DNA of 64,000 nt from Leptospira barantonii (GCF_002811925.1 NZ_NPDS01000005.1:236001-300000); one strand, 5' to 3'. Counted from the stretch's first letter, positions 42,905 to 50,751 are shown. Translations and numbers: made by a program. Notes: generated by a model not told the origin, from the sequence alone.

Positions 42905-44392
42905 CTATTTAGGTGTGGCGAAAGAGGTTTCCCACTCGATCGCTTTAGTTCTATTGCTGACGTACATCTTGCACTTCGCTTTGAGAATACGATCGGTGTT
43001 GAAGGTTTTATTCGGATCGAGAATGATCTCGTGTCCCGAAATTTCCTTTCTACCCGGAGCTTCCATCTCGGCGGAGATTTTAGAATCGATGTATGTTTTC
43101 AGATAATCAAGACCGCCCGAGCCTGAATCGACTTCCGTATCCATATTCAAAAACTGAAGCGATTCGCGATAAAGAATGCGGTGCATTTTATCGGCGCGTC
43201 TACGTTCCGGAAGTTCCTTAAAGTCGGAATCGCTCGAAGCCTTGATCTTATCTCTTGCGATGAAGATTCCGTCGTAGTCGTCGTATTGTTTGAGAACCAT
43301 CAAACCCATATCATGAAGCAGATCCATGTAGTTCCGATATCCGTTATCCCAGTAACGAATTTCGGAGAACGTCAACGAACGCATATCCTTCACATATCCG
43401 ATCGAAACGTTTACCGGCGCGGCGGCGATCTTAGCGGTCGCCATAGTCGCGAAGTTTCTCCAAACTCCGATGGAATCTCCGGCGGACTTAACAGCGGAAT
43501 AACCGCCGGATGCGTTGACTCCGCCTTTGATATAACGGGCCTCGCCGACTGCGATCATCACTCTTCCCTTAGGAGAAGCGAAAGGTTCGAACTCGTCCTG
43601 AACGTATTGAAAATATTCCGGAAGAGTTTCCGATTGATTCTTACCTCTCGCCTCCAAAATGATAAACGAAGGAAGATGATGTTCGGTTTCCATCTCCTCC
43701 AAAATAACGTTGCACGACATCGCGAACGCTCTGGATGCGGGACCCAAAACGTGGATCCAATACGCGCCGTATTCCCTTTTTAAAGCCTCGATCGCAGTCA
43801 ACTTGGACGCGTTAGACGCGCTCGGTCCGTTGATCGTAAAGGTGTAAGTATCACCAACTTTAAAAGTGTTTGCTGGAGTGGACGCGGCCGTAAAGGTCGA
43901 GCTCACACCGGCATCCAAAGAAATCGGAGAACCGCTCGCGGGAGTGATCAACGGAGTGGAAAAGTTCGCACCTCCGTCCACGGATTTGCGATATTCCGCA
44001 ACGCCGGGCGCACCTGCTTTTGTAATCTTAAGAATCACAATTCTGGTTCCTGTCGGAGTTCCTGAGGTTGTAGGCAGAGCCGCTTCTCCGTCTCCGGTTT
44101 TCGTCGGAGTTCCGACAGTTCCCGCGACGTCGTTTTGAGGACGTACACAAAGAACCGGAACCGGTTTTTGTCCTTTTGATTCGTCGAACTCTTCGAAGAA
44201 TTGTTCCAAAGAATCCACGAGTTCTCCCCTTCCAAAAACGTCCTTTGCTTGAGGGGTGTTATTGATGACATAGACTCTGTTTACGTCGCCGGTTTCCGCG
44301 GTTCCGACTTTGGAACCGACGCGATCCGGTTTAACGTCGTTGAAGTTGATCCCACCGTCTTGATGGTAGGTAGTCACGTCGCCTGTTGACAT
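42905..44392 (-). CDS. Tail sheath protein with inserted domain
   Basis: 495 aa. The C-terminal region (about 290-495) carries sheath features: IGVWRNFATMATAKIAAAPV, YGKDMRSLTF-like strand, RYWDNGYRNYMDLLHDMGLM and a final WETSFATPK strand involved in inter-subunit augmentation. Residues about 90-200 hold an additional Gly/Thr/Ser/Pro-rich beta domain that minimal sheaths lack. The sheath contracts to drive the tube through the target envelope. The TTAGGAGC ribosome-binding site lies in a hairpin leader. Confidence 0.8.
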   Translation of the reverse strand: MSTGDVTTYHQDGGINFNDVKPDRVGSKVGTAETGDVNRVYVINNTPQAKDVFGRGELVDSLEQFFEEFDESKGQKPVPVLCVRPQNDVAGTVGTPTKTGDGEAALPTTSGTPTGTRIVILKITKAGAPGVAEYRKSVDGGANFSTPLITPASGSPISLDAGVSSTFTAASTPANTFKVGDTYTFTINGPSASNASKLTAIEALKREYGAYWIHVLGPASRAFAMSCNVILEEMETEHHLPSFIILEARGKNQSETLPEYFQYVQDEFEPFASPKGRVMIAVGEARYIKGGVNASGGYSAVKSAGDSIGVWRNFATMATAKIAAAPVNVSIGYVKDMRSLTFSEIRYWDNGYRNYMDLLHDMGLMVLKQYDDYDGIFIARDKIKASSDSDFKELPERRRADKMHRILYRESLQFLNMDTEVDSGSGGLDYLKTYIDSKISAEMEAPGRKEISGHEIILDPNKTFNTDRILKAKCKMYVSNRTKAIEWETSFATPK

Positions 44393-44443
44393 TGATACGC
44401 TCCTAATATTAAGAGCAACTGAGTAGAATGGCGGACGAGCCGC
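44393..44443 (-). promoter_or_regulatory. Hairpin leader before the sheath gene
   Basis: On the minus strand GCGG(CTCGT)CCGC is followed by TTCTACTC and TTAGGAGC just upstream of the sheath ATG. The element order is shared with the leader before the gene at 34892. Confidence 0.4.
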
Positions 44444-44454
44444 TCTGTATATTA

Positions 44455-44712
44455 TTATTTCTGAATATCAGATTTTTGATTCGGCTCGTTCGTTTTTACT
44501 TTAATTGAATTTTTTTCCTCTGCGTGTTCCGATTGATTTTCCTGTGCAACACTTTTGTTTTTGTCGATGTCTCTTCCCGAAAATTCGCGATAAGCGATCT
44601 TAAGAATCTCTTCTTTTACTTCTTCTTCGGGATCTCTTCGTAGATGATCTAAAAATCCCGCGGCCAGCGCCGGGGTAATTTCGTTCTTTTTAATAAACTC
44701 GACTGCTTTCAT
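44455..44712 (-). CDS. Small charged protein before the sheath gene
   Basis: 85 aa. The first 45 residues form amphipathic helices (LAAGFLDHLRRDPEEEVKEEILKIA). The rest is a disordered, highly charged tail. No family recognised. Overlaps the upstream gene by 4 nt. Confidence 0.55.
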   Translation of the reverse strand: MKAVEFIKKNEITPALAAGFLDHLRRDPEEEVKEEILKIAYREFSGRDIDKNKSVAQENQSEHAEEKNSIKVKTNEPNQKSDIQK

Positions 44713-45329
44713 TGTTCCTCCGATGTTCCTATTTCAGTTGGCTCTTCGATCTGAAAGGTTCCCTGAGCCAAAGTGGGAACCGATTCCGTTTCAAAAAGTC
44801 CGTCGCTGAAAACGATCTCCATCATCAATTTGTAATATCCTAGATTTTCGGAAGGATCCGAGACGACGAAAGATTCGCCTGGTTTCACCGCTACGGTAGC
44901 TCCTTGCGCCGTCGCAAATTTCTGATGATTGGAAAGATAGATGAGAATTTGATCGACTATTCCGAGCGCTCCCGCTCCCGACCCCAAATGTCCCGTGGAC
45001 GGAACGTCCTTCGAGGAATTCTGCATCCAAAAATGGATTGTATATGTAAATTCTTGAATATAATGTCTTTTTAAAAAACGAATATTTTTGACTCCGCTAA
45101 CTACTGCGGGTTCCAGTTTTTGAAATCTTTTTCCGTCCGCGATCGAAACGAGTGGAGATTGAAAAATCACACAAAACGGAAACAAACTCGGATAATCGCT
45201 TACGTTTGGGCCCACTTGATAAATTCCGCTTTCCGAAAATAAGGAAACCGGCTCGGTCTCCGGAAGATCGGGGAGAACTTTGACCGAAAGGACCAAGGAT
45301 TTTAAATATTCGATATGACTGATTCTCAT
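44709..45329 (-). CDS. Tail-completion/terminator-like protein (tentative)
   Basis: 206 aa. Position immediately upstream of the sheath gene is the place of the tail terminator or Mu gp37-like protein in contractile tails. FTYTIHFWMQ followed by GAGALGIVDQILIYLSNHQKF resembles such proteins only loosely. Function is inferred from position. Confidence 0.5.
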   Translation of the reverse strand: MRISHIEYLKSLVLSVKVLPDLPETEPVSLFSESGIYQVGPNVSDYPSLFPFCVIFQSPLVSIADGKRFQKLEPAVVSGVKNIRFLKRHYIQEFTYTIHFWMQNSSKDVPSTGHLGSGAGALGIVDQILIYLSNHQKFATAQGATVAVKPGESFVVSDPSENLGYYKLMMEIVFSDGLFETESVPTLAQGTFQIEEPTEIGTSEEQ

Positions 45330-45397
45330 GATGCAATTGTTTCCGTAATGATCGATAGTTTAACGCGTTTGCGTTTTCAAACAAGGAGCGAAACGTA

Positions 45398-45976
45398 TCA
45401 AACCGCTCCTAATTTTTCCAGGTAGAAAATGCTTGGAACCCCAAGGTCGAAAAGAACATCCAGTTCATACTGAATCATATGTCCGTAAGGATCAATGTAA
45501 CGAGGTCCTACTCCGTAAGGATCGGAAGCTTTTAAGAATTTTCGACCGTCCTCGGTGATTACAATTCCGATCCCGCGAATGATATGTCCTTTCTGAGTAA
45601 GATACGTCCCCAAACCGCAGGGAAATTTCCATTTCTCGAAATACTCGCACAGCTCTTCCTTGTTTCCTTTTTTCTTTACGACCCTAAAAGGAATCTCGTT
45701 GTCTTTCATTAGAATATTAAAATGTTCCGCGTGATCGAACGAATCATAAACGTTCTTTCCGTTTTTAATCACCCAATCCTCGAAGAGGGCATAATAGTTG
45801 TATGTGGTCAGTTGGATAAAATCGGAAATTCTATAAATCAATCCTATATAAACGATCAAATCCTGAAACACGTTGCCCATACACTGCTGATAATCTTTTA
45901 AAAAAAGACGAGGCGTAACCTGATCCTTTCTTTGCGGATTCCAAGGCGAAATAGGATGAGAAATGTATGATATCAT
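45398..45976 (-). CDS. C39-like cysteine peptidase, probable lysin of the tail locus
   Basis: 192 aa, no signal peptide. The layout matches C39/BtrH-type peptidase folds: a Cys32 after a Gln-Gln pair ([12 protein letters not shown]), His131 in [12 protein letters not shown] and Asp152 in SDPYG. These are candidates for the catalytic Cys, His and Asp. It sits between the lysis membrane proteins and the structural genes, which suggests it acts as an endolysin for particle release or as a tail-associated peptidase. No muramidase or amidase gene is present elsewhere in the locus. Confidence 0.55.
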   Translation of the reverse strand: MISYISHPISPWNPQRKDQVTPRLFLKDYQQCMGNVFQDLIVYIGLIYRISDFIQLTTYNYYALFEDWVIKNGKNVYDSFDHAEHFNILMKDNEIPFRVVKKKGNKEELCEYFEKWKFPCGLGTYLTQKGHIIRGIGIVITEDGRKFLKASDPYGVGPRYIDPYGHMIQYELDVLFDLGVPSIFYLEKLGAV

Positions 45977-45992
45977 AATATACTTCCTTCGT

Positions 45993-46385
45993 TTAACAAA
46001 CGGGTTGATTGAGTTCGCAGGATCTTCGTATGGAGAATATACCCGGAATCAAACTGGATTCGAGAATACGAACCCTTAGTTCCGAACAATCCCTTTCCCA
46101 CTCCGTCCATTTGCGAACGCATTCTTCCTTAAACAAACAACGGGAAAGATCCTTTGCGTGAATTCGATATGCGTTGTATCTTCCGGAAGTCACATACCAT
46201 TCTCCGGCAATTCGAATCGACGGAGGAGAGCTCGCTTCCGTAGGAATCGTCAAAGCGTAATTTACGGATGAAAAACTTCCTTTACACTGCTCGTTGCGTT
46301 GATCACGGACACGATCTGCCGGATTCCGGCACGCAGTCAGAATCATAAGCAGAACCGGGAGAAAGATCGATTTCTTTGATTTCAT
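45993..46385 (-). CDS. Lipoprotein of the lysis module (outer spanin-like candidate)
   Basis: 130 aa. A signal peptide ends in the lipobox LTAC (Cys19). The mature protein has several further Cys residues and ends in a Cys-rich tail. Its 5' end is embedded 83 nt inside the preceding membrane protein gene in another frame, the nested arrangement of Rz/Rz1 spanin genes. It is larger than typical Rz1. Confidence 0.55.
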   Translation of the reverse strand: MKSKKSIFLPVLLMILTACRNPADRVRDQRNEQCKGSFSSVNYALTIPTEASSPPSIRIAGEWYVTSGRYNAYRIHAKDLSRCLFKEECVRKWTEWERDCSELRVRILESSLIPGIFSIRRSCELNQPVC

Positions 46386-46527
46386 GCGAACCTCCGCTGT
46401 GAATAATTTTTGAAAAAACAGAAACGCCCCTCGCTCCGATCAGAAAAACAAGAATTCCGAATATTAGAATCGCATAAAATTTCGTTTTCAGATCGAGAAG
46501 GTTCCACCAAAGCAGAAAGGAATTCAT
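46303..46527 (-). CDS. Small membrane protein overlapping the lipoprotein gene (inner spanin-like candidate)
   Basis: 74 aa. One N-terminal membrane helix (about 14-34) and a short polar tail. Its 3' third overlaps the lipoprotein gene in a different frame. It lacks the long coiled coil of classical i-spanins, so the assignment is tentative. Its ATG overlaps the previous stop (ATGA). Confidence 0.5.
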   Translation of the reverse strand: MNSFLLWWNLLDLKTKFYAILIFGILVFLIGARGVSVFSKIIHSGGSHEIKEIDLSPGSAYDSDCVPESGRSCP

Positions 46528-46853
46528 AACTGTCTGCTCCCTACTTCCGATTGAGAGCTTCTATCGGATTCTCCGCCTTGTTGAAAACGGTCTAAAATAT
46601 CTCCAAAAACTTTTCGTTTCGTATTCAAGTCCTCGTTGATTCGTTTTCCTAGATACAAACTTCCAACCGTTCCGTAGAATACGATCAACCACTGGATCAA
46701 ATCCATGTGCAACGGTCTTAAAGAATCTGGTGAAAGAATCGACAATACAGACAACGCAATCAGATAAGAAATTACTAATATAAATACAATCCAGGTTCTG
46801 AGAGTTGTATCCGAAGGTTTACCGGTTCTATCGTCTTTGAATAAGAATCTCAT
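46524..46853 (-). CDS. Two-helix membrane protein, holin candidate
   Basis: 109 aa. Two hydrophobic helices (about 19-42 and 52-68) separated by a short loop and followed by a charged cytoplasmic tail, the usual holin build. Overlaps both neighbours by 4 nt (ATGA), so the module is translated as a unit. Confidence 0.6.
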   Translation of the reverse strand: MRFLFKDDRTGKPSDTTLRTWIVFILVISYLIALSVLSILSPDSLRPLHMDLIQWLIVFYGTVGSLYLGKRINEDLNTKRKVFGDILDRFQQGGESDRSSQSEVGSRQL

Positions 46854-47083
46854 TCCGATCTTCTCCCTTTTGAAGAGGTGAGTTTGATCAAATCCTTGAC
46901 ATCGGCTTTGATTTCCGAAAGATCCTTCGATATGGATTCCATCTCAGTTTCTATCTTTACGATGCGAATTTCGTGGTCCTTATACATCGTGCTGTATTGA
47001 ATCGCGGCTGAGACAACAAAACCTAAAACGACAAGAAACTCTTTGATTCCGAGTTTAATCTGACTTATTTTTGAACTCTCCAT
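46850..47083 (-). CDS. XhlA-like or spanin-like membrane/coiled-coil protein, first gene of the late operon
   Basis: 77 aa. An N-terminal membrane helix (about 14-30) is followed by a coiled coil (VKIETEMESISKDLSEIKADVKDLI). The order helix-then-coil resembles i-spanins; XhlA has the reverse order. Its ATG lies only 10 nt after the T-run of an intrinsic terminator, with GAGGAAG as ribosome-binding site. Confidence 0.6.
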   Translation of the reverse strand: MESSKISQIKLGIKEFLVVLGFVVSAAIQYSTMYKDHEIRIVKIETEMESISKDLSEIKADVKDLIKLTSSKGRRSE

Positions 47084-47091
47084 TCTTCCTC

Positions 47092-47119
47092 ACAAAAAAA
47101 ATCCCGCACTGTGGCGGGC
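47092..47119 (-). terminator. Intrinsic terminator immediately upstream of the lysis-tail operon
   Basis: On the minus strand CCCGC(CACAGT)GCGGG, all G-C pairs, is followed by eight T (47101-47094). The next gene's ATG is at 47083, leaving no room for a promoter between them. Transcripts from the regulator gene at 47581 or any upstream minus-strand promoter must read through it to express the late operon. Confidence 0.8.
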
Positions 47120-47278
47120 TTCAATGACTACTCAATCGCTTCCGATTGTGAGGTAAGAATAACACGTCTTCCGATCGAATCCAAGGGTCGAATCGAATCG
47201 TATCTGCTTGTTCCGCTCTTAATACTTCGTACGTTTGGGAGCGAATGCGTTATTCGTCCTTGAAAGGAAGAATGGAAA
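47120..47278. other. Non-coding leader between regulator gene and terminator
   Basis: 159 bp with no coding frame. Minus-strand reading contains short repeats (ATTCGATTCGACC, CGAATC) and could hold a promoter or a cis-acting antitermination RNA for the lysis-tail operon. No -35/-10 pair was convincing. Confidence 0.3.
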
Positions 47279-47581
47279 TCAATAGATTTGTTTTTTGGTT
47301 CTGCGAGAAAGCGCCACCTTTTCCAAATCTCCCACGAAAAATCTACGAACGCGCGGACTCCATTCTATAAAAGGAATCTCGTGATCGATCACGTATTGAT
47401 TGAACGTTCTTACGGATAGATTCAAATATTGAGCGGCTTCTTTTGTTTTTAGAGATTTCGCATTTTCCTGAAACGTCGGAATTTCCGATTTTTTCGGGAC
47501 CGAATTTTTTTGTTCGGATCGAGGCAAAGAATCGTTTTTTAATAAAGAACCATTTCTTGTGTTACCGTTGATTACTGACAT
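47279..47581 (-). CDS. Excisionase/MerR-like helix-turn-helix protein, candidate late regulator
   Basis: 100 aa. Residues 1-40 are polar and disordered; residues 44-95 form an HTH_17-type winged helix (LKTKEAAQYLNLSVRTFNQYVIDHEIPF then RVRRFFVGDLEKV). Such proteins act as excisionases or transcription activators. As no integrase is present, an activator or antitermination role for the downstream lysis-tail operon is more likely. A dyad overlaps its promoter region. Confidence 0.7.
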   Translation of the reverse strand: MSVINGNTRNGSLLKNDSLPRSEQKNSVPKKSEIPTFQENAKSLKTKEAAQYLNLSVRTFNQYVIDHEIPFIEWSPRVRRFFVGDLEKVALSRRTKKQIY

Positions 47582-47597
47582 AGCGTAAGTTTTGAAC

Positions 47598-47619
47598 CTT
47601 GCACAAGTCGCTTGTCAAG
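47598..47619. promoter_or_regulatory. Dyad operator candidate upstream of the HTH gene
   Basis: CTTGCACAAGTCGCTTGTCAAG has imperfect dyad symmetry (CTTG..CAAG repeated twice). On the minus strand it contains TTGACA (47618-47613), a perfect -35 hexamer 32 nt before the ATG of the HTH gene; the -10 is weak. Likely an autoregulatory site. Confidence 0.4.
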
Positions 47620-48005
47620 TTGTTTGTAAAACTTTTTCTTTTGATAAAAATTTATCGATGCGATGGTCCTAAAAATGAATTTTATAAATTTAGAATATTC
47701 TATATTTATAATTTTTGGTCCGTAATCGGTTTCGACACAAAAATCAAAGAAAAAATTTGGACCGAGCAGGCGCACAGCGATTCAAAACGAAACAAACTCG
47801 AAAAAAAATTCGATTTTCAGGTTCCATTCTCCCTTGCAGAGAATCCGTAAATTAGCACTCATGTGACATATGGAAATTATTGTCATTTGCGTTTGATTTC
47901 GAAATGAATTTCAAAATGAAAACAAATGAAGACAAAAAAGAGTCACAGTTTCGGATTTAAGATGGATTTTGTCGGGGGTCATAAATATACTAAACATATA
48001 TATAG
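47620..48005. other. AT-rich intergenic region with no coding frame
   Basis: 386 bp, markedly AT-rich. It contains TGACA(12 nt)TGTCA at about 47870-47892 and ATTTCGAAAT near 47898, but no gene I can support. It separates the HTH regulator from the immunity region and could hold divergent promoters. Confidence 0.35.
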
Positions 48006-48194
48006 ATGATTCGTTGGAGCAAGAATTTGGAAACCAAGGAAGATTTACGCGAGTTGATTTATTGGAAAGTGGAAAGCGCTTTGAAAAAGTTCGAATACGA
48101 TTTTCAGTTTTCAAGCGAACCGATTCAAGTTCTTCGGCATACATACGCGCAGGAAATCGTAAATCTTATGTTTGATTCTGCGGAAAATAAATGA
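48006..48194 (+). CDS. Small hypothetical protein convergent with the repressor gene
   Basis: 62 aa, helical and soluble, with normal Leptospira codon use (many GAA, AAA, TTG), which separates it from the random frames around it. It ends at 48194, one base before the stop codon of the repressor on the opposite strand. Ribosome-binding site is weak. Function unknown. Confidence 0.5.
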   Translation: MIRWSKNLETKEDLRELIYWKVESALKKFEYDFQFSSEPIQVLRHTYAQEIVNLMFDSAENK

Positions 48195-48626
48195 TCACTT
48201 CTTCTTTTTAAATTTTTCTATAACCACGCTCAACGCATCCAACTCACCGTCCGGAACATCCAAAAGACTTTCCACTATACTTTCCATTTGAGGACGACTT
48301 CTGATCTTCCTAAGAATGTTTCGATAACGATCGGTGTCCGCATCCGACTTCGAATCTACGTCCGTAATCATCATATCACCTTCGCCCGCGATCATCCAAA
48401 GAGGATTCACATTGTGAGCGGCTCGAAGTCTCAACAAGGATTCTTGTGAAAAACTTTTGGCCCGTTCGTTGATGAGATCGCTGATAAACGCGGGTTTGAG
48501 ATCGATCGATCTTGCAAATTCCGCCTGAGAAACGCCCAAGGTCTCGATCAATCGCTTCAAACGATCGGGAAATTTTTTATCCGCTTTATACATTTTTACC
48601 GTATTTTTCGATTGACAATCATACAT
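48195..48626 (-). CDS. XRE-family repressor of the tail locus
   Basis: 143 aa (132 aa if ATG 48593 is used). The N-terminal HTH reads FPDRLKRLIETLGVSQAEFARSIDLKPAFISDLINERA and ESLLRLRAAHNVNPLWMIAGEGDM. The C-terminal part is short, acidic and helical. There is no Ser-Lys peptidase domain of the LexA/CI type, so RecA-driven self-cleavage is not expected. Both possible ATG codons lie inside operator-like repeats, and neither has a ribosome-binding site, suggesting a leaderless or tightly autoregulated transcript. Confidence 0.8.
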   Translation of the reverse strand: MYDCQSKNTVKMYKADKKFPDRLKRLIETLGVSQAEFARSIDLKPAFISDLINERAKSFSQESLLRLRAAHNVNPLWMIAGEGDMMITDVDSKSDADTDRYRNILRKIRSRPQMESIVESLLDVPDGELDALSVVIEKFKKKK

Positions 48627-48636
48627 TTTTAACGTA
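48588..48636. promoter_or_regulatory. Operator pair and rightward early promoter
   Basis: ATACATTTTTACCGTA (48588-48603) and ATACATTTTTAACGTA (48621-48636) are 16-bp direct repeats differing at one base, spaced 33 bp (three helical turns). Each has partial dyad symmetry. Between them TTGACA (48612-48617) is a perfect -35; with a 17-nt spacer the -10 would be TACGGT (48635-48640). The right repeat thus lies between -35 and -10 of a rightward promoter, and both repeats overlap possible repressor start codons. Confidence 0.6.
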
Positions 48637-48759
48637 CGGTCATTTCAGGCGGGACAGGACTCGCTGAAATCAAAGTCGATTTCGACGTTCGATCCGGTCG
48701 TTCGCACGACCCAAGGCTCGCATACGGAAGCGAAATCGCAATCACAAAAAGGAGGCTCG
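48637..48759 (+). other. Untranslated leader of the rightward early genes
   Basis: About 120 bp with no ATG/GTG frame of use. Includes ATTTCAG(14 nt)CTGAAAT (48649-48676), a 7-bp inverted repeat, and ends with the ribosome-binding site AAGGAGG before ATG 48760. Confidence 0.4.
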
Positions 48760-48996
48760 ATGATCATCATTAACGGAGATGAATGTAAAGATTTCATTTG
48801 TATCACGTTGCGAATGAAAACCTTAGCCAAGTTCGCAAGGGAAGCGGAAGTCAATTACGATTACCTTTCGAAAAGTTTAAACGGACAACATTCCTATACC
48901 GAAGTCAGAGAAGCATTCAAAAAATGGAATGTTCCGTACCGAATGGATCGCGCACCACGATCCTACAACAAACGAAAAAACAGGAGAGCGGCATAA
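48760..48996 (+). CDS. Small basic early protein, possible DNA-binding regulator
   Basis: 78 aa. MKTLAKFAREAEVNYDYLSKSLNGQHSYTEVREAFKKW resembles a helix-turn-helix of XRE/Cro size, and the C-terminus is strongly basic (RSYNKRKNRRAA). The ribosome-binding site AAGGAGG is excellent. First gene after the rightward operator, the place of a Cro-like or early activator. Ends in a TAATG overlap with the next gene. Confidence 0.65.
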   Translation: MIIINGDECKDFICITLRMKTLAKFAREAEVNYDYLSKSLNGQHSYTEVREAFKKWNVPYRMDRAPRSYNKRKNRRAA

Positions 48997-49301
48997 TGAA
49001 TCAACTCGGCTCGGCGGCGATCGCCGTAAAAAATCCGATCGCGAACAGGAACAATTTGGATCCGATCGTTCTTTCCGATATAGAGGAAAAAATGGTTTTT
49101 CAAATCGCTGAATACGTAAGGGAACAATTTTCCACTTTCGATTGGAGATGGGACGATCACTCGGAAATGCACGATAAGGCGGTCACTTCGCTTTTTCTTG
49201 TGAAGAACGACATCGCACATATTTGCGAAAAAAATCCGAGTAAAATCCAGGAATTCATTAGCATTCTTGAATATATTTTGGAAGAGGAATTCGGGGAATA
49301 A
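48996..49301 (+). CDS. Hypothetical early protein
   Basis: 101 aa from ATG 48996, which overlaps the previous stop (TAATG). Helical, acidic C-terminus. No motif recognised. An upstream extension in the same frame to 48798 would run through the previous gene and is unlikely. Confidence 0.6.
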   Translation: MNQLGSAAIAVKNPIANRNNLDPIVLSDIEEKMVFQIAEYVREQFSTFDWRWDDHSEMHDKAVTSLFLVKNDIAHICEKNPSKIQEFISILEYILEEEFGE

Positions 49302-49334
49302 CCCGATTCGAAAACTTTAAGGAGAATTTAGAAT

Positions 49335-49514
49335 ATGGAAGTCAATCGTTGTTCACAGTGCGCCCAAAGGGATTCAATGCGTCAAACCGATCTTTGCGAG
49401 GAGTGTCTTATCCGAAAGTTCAAACCCTTGATATCTCTTTCGGATAAGATCCGTTCCTTACATTCGAACGATATGGTTTCTTCGATTCAAGAAGAACCGA
49501 AAGGAGCGGCGTAA
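49335..49514 (+). CDS. Small zinc-ribbon-like protein
   Basis: 59 aa. Two CxxC knuckles (Cys6/Cys9 in RCSQCAQ and Cys21/Cys24 in LCEECLI) would bind one zinc. GGAG upstream of ATG 49335 and normal codon use support it. Such small ribbons are common early phage proteins; function unknown. Confidence 0.6.
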   Translation: MEVNRCSQCAQRDSMRQTDLCEECLIRKFKPLISLSDKIRSLHSNDMVSSIQEEPKGAA

Positions 49515-49518
49515 TTTT

Positions 49519-49983
49519 ATGAACGACTCCAACAACACGAAAAGATCTCTCGTGAACGGCAAAGTCGTTCACGAGGGAAAATTTTGGAGAAGGGGTAGGA
49601 CTCTTTCCAAAAGATTGGAACAGATCGTCATAGAATCCGAACTGAATCTTCGGGACATCGCGTATCAATATTCGCACGACGTCGATCCGAATTCTCCATT
49701 CCAACCGGGACCGATCTACAGAGAACATCTCGCGGACGTAATCAAGGGAACTCGAAAAACTCCACGTTATGTGAAAGCTATCGAAGAATCCTGGAAGTTA
49801 TCGATCGAACAAATCCGTACGATCTATCGGGAAGACAAGGAAATGGAAAAAAGAGGCGAGGCATACTCCCCTAGTTTCATTCAAGAATTTGCAAGTTGGT
49901 ATAAAGACGTTCTTCGTTCTCAAAAGGAAATTTCGAACTTAGATCCGATTCTTGAAGGAAGTGAAATCGAAATCGCTGTATAA
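49519..49983 (+). CDS. Hypothetical early protein, possible DNA-binding
   Basis: 154 aa, basic N-terminus. The segment LSKRLEQIVIESELNLRDIAYQYS with IYREHLADVIKGTRKTPRYVKAIEESWKLS looks like a large helix-turn-helix of the XRE type. Starts 4 nt after the zinc-ribbon gene with AAGGAG in the end of that gene. Probably part of the early regulatory block. Confidence 0.6.
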   Translation: MNDSNNTKRSLVNGKVVHEGKFWRRGRTLSKRLEQIVIESELNLRDIAYQYSHDVDPNSPFQPGPIYREHLADVIKGTRKTPRYVKAIEESWKLSIEQIRTIYREDKEMEKRGEAYSPSFIQEFASWYKDVLRSQKEISNLDPILEGSEIEIAV

Positions 49984-50086
49984 TATAAATAGAATCTTAG
50001 ATTGAAACGCGACGTAAAATCGCCTAACACAAATCAATGAAAAATATCTTCGGGTTCCCAAAGAAAGCAAAGAAGGAGGGAATAAA

Positions 50087-50527
50087 ATGGATCATATCGT
50101 TTATAAAAATCTTAGAAATTACAAATACCAACTCGTAAAACCTTACAGTTTTCAAACCGAAATCAAAACGAATTCTCCGTTACAAATCGGAAATCCCGAA
50201 ATTAAAATTTTTGTGGATCTAAACCGGGAAGGTCGACTCAACATAGAAGCAGGATACGCGTGGGATGGACCGAGTGGACCGACCATTGATACGAAAACGT
50301 TTATGCGTGGTTCCCTTGTTCACGACGCTTTGTATCAGTTGATGCGCGAAGAAAAATTGGATCGAAACGAATATCGGGAAATCGCGGATAAAATTCTTAA
50401 AAAAATCTGCTTGGAAGACGGCATGAATTCGTTTCGAGCTTCCTACGTTTATAAATTCGTTCGTTGGTTCGGAGAATCCTCGGCCAAACCGAAAGATGAA
50501 AGTAAAGAATGGGAAGTCGCTCCTTGA
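50087..50527 (+). CDS. DUF1353 phage protein
   Basis: 146 aa. AGYAWDGPSGPTIDTKTFMRGSLVHDALYQLMRE is the DUF1353 signature, found almost only in phages and prophages. Its role is not established. AAGGAGGG precedes the ATG. Its stop overlaps the TTG start of the next small gene by 4 nt. Confidence 0.88.
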   Translation: MDHIVYKNLRNYKYQLVKPYSFQTEIKTNSPLQIGNPEIKIFVDLNREGRLNIEAGYAWDGPSGPTIDTKTFMRGSLVHDALYQLMREEKLDRNEYREIADKILKKICLEDGMNSFRASYVYKFVRWFGESSAKPKDESKEWEVAP

Positions 50528-50676
50528 AGACCTTCGATACAATCGTATTAGTTTTCGGTTATACGATCTTTTGGACGTTTTTGATTTGGTTCCTGATCGG
50601 GATCGGAGCGGCTTGTCTTTGGTATTCGCTCAGTGGCTATTGGAACTCGGAAAAAAATAAAGATGGACGATTTTAA
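50524..50676 (+). CDS. 50-aa membrane protein coupled to the DUF1353 gene
   Basis: TTG start overlapping the DUF1353 stop (TTGA). One long hydrophobic helix (TIVLVFGYTIFWTFLIWFLI then GIGAACLWY) is followed by a polar tail. Small membrane proteins next to DUF1353 may be holin-like; unproven. Confidence 0.55.
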   Translation: MKTFDTIVLVFGYTIFWTFLIWFLIGIGAACLWYSLSGYWNSEKNKDGRF

Positions 50677-50751
50677 TTTTTTAAAAATAGAAAATGAAAT
50701 TTCAGAAAATTAAAATATTCTGATTTTATGATTCTACTATAAGGCAAATAA

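Noticed and set aside
43181..43783. 200-codon plus-strand frame opposite the sheath gene
   Set aside because: Antisense shadow; no motif or ribosome-binding site.
47911..48144. 77-codon minus-strand frame opposite the gene at 48006
   Set aside because: Codon use is atypical and the plus-strand frame at 48006 looks more protein-like.
48649..48676. Inverted repeat ATTTCAG..CTGAAAT as a third repressor operator
   Set aside because: Sequence is unrelated to the two operator repeats at 48588 and 48621.
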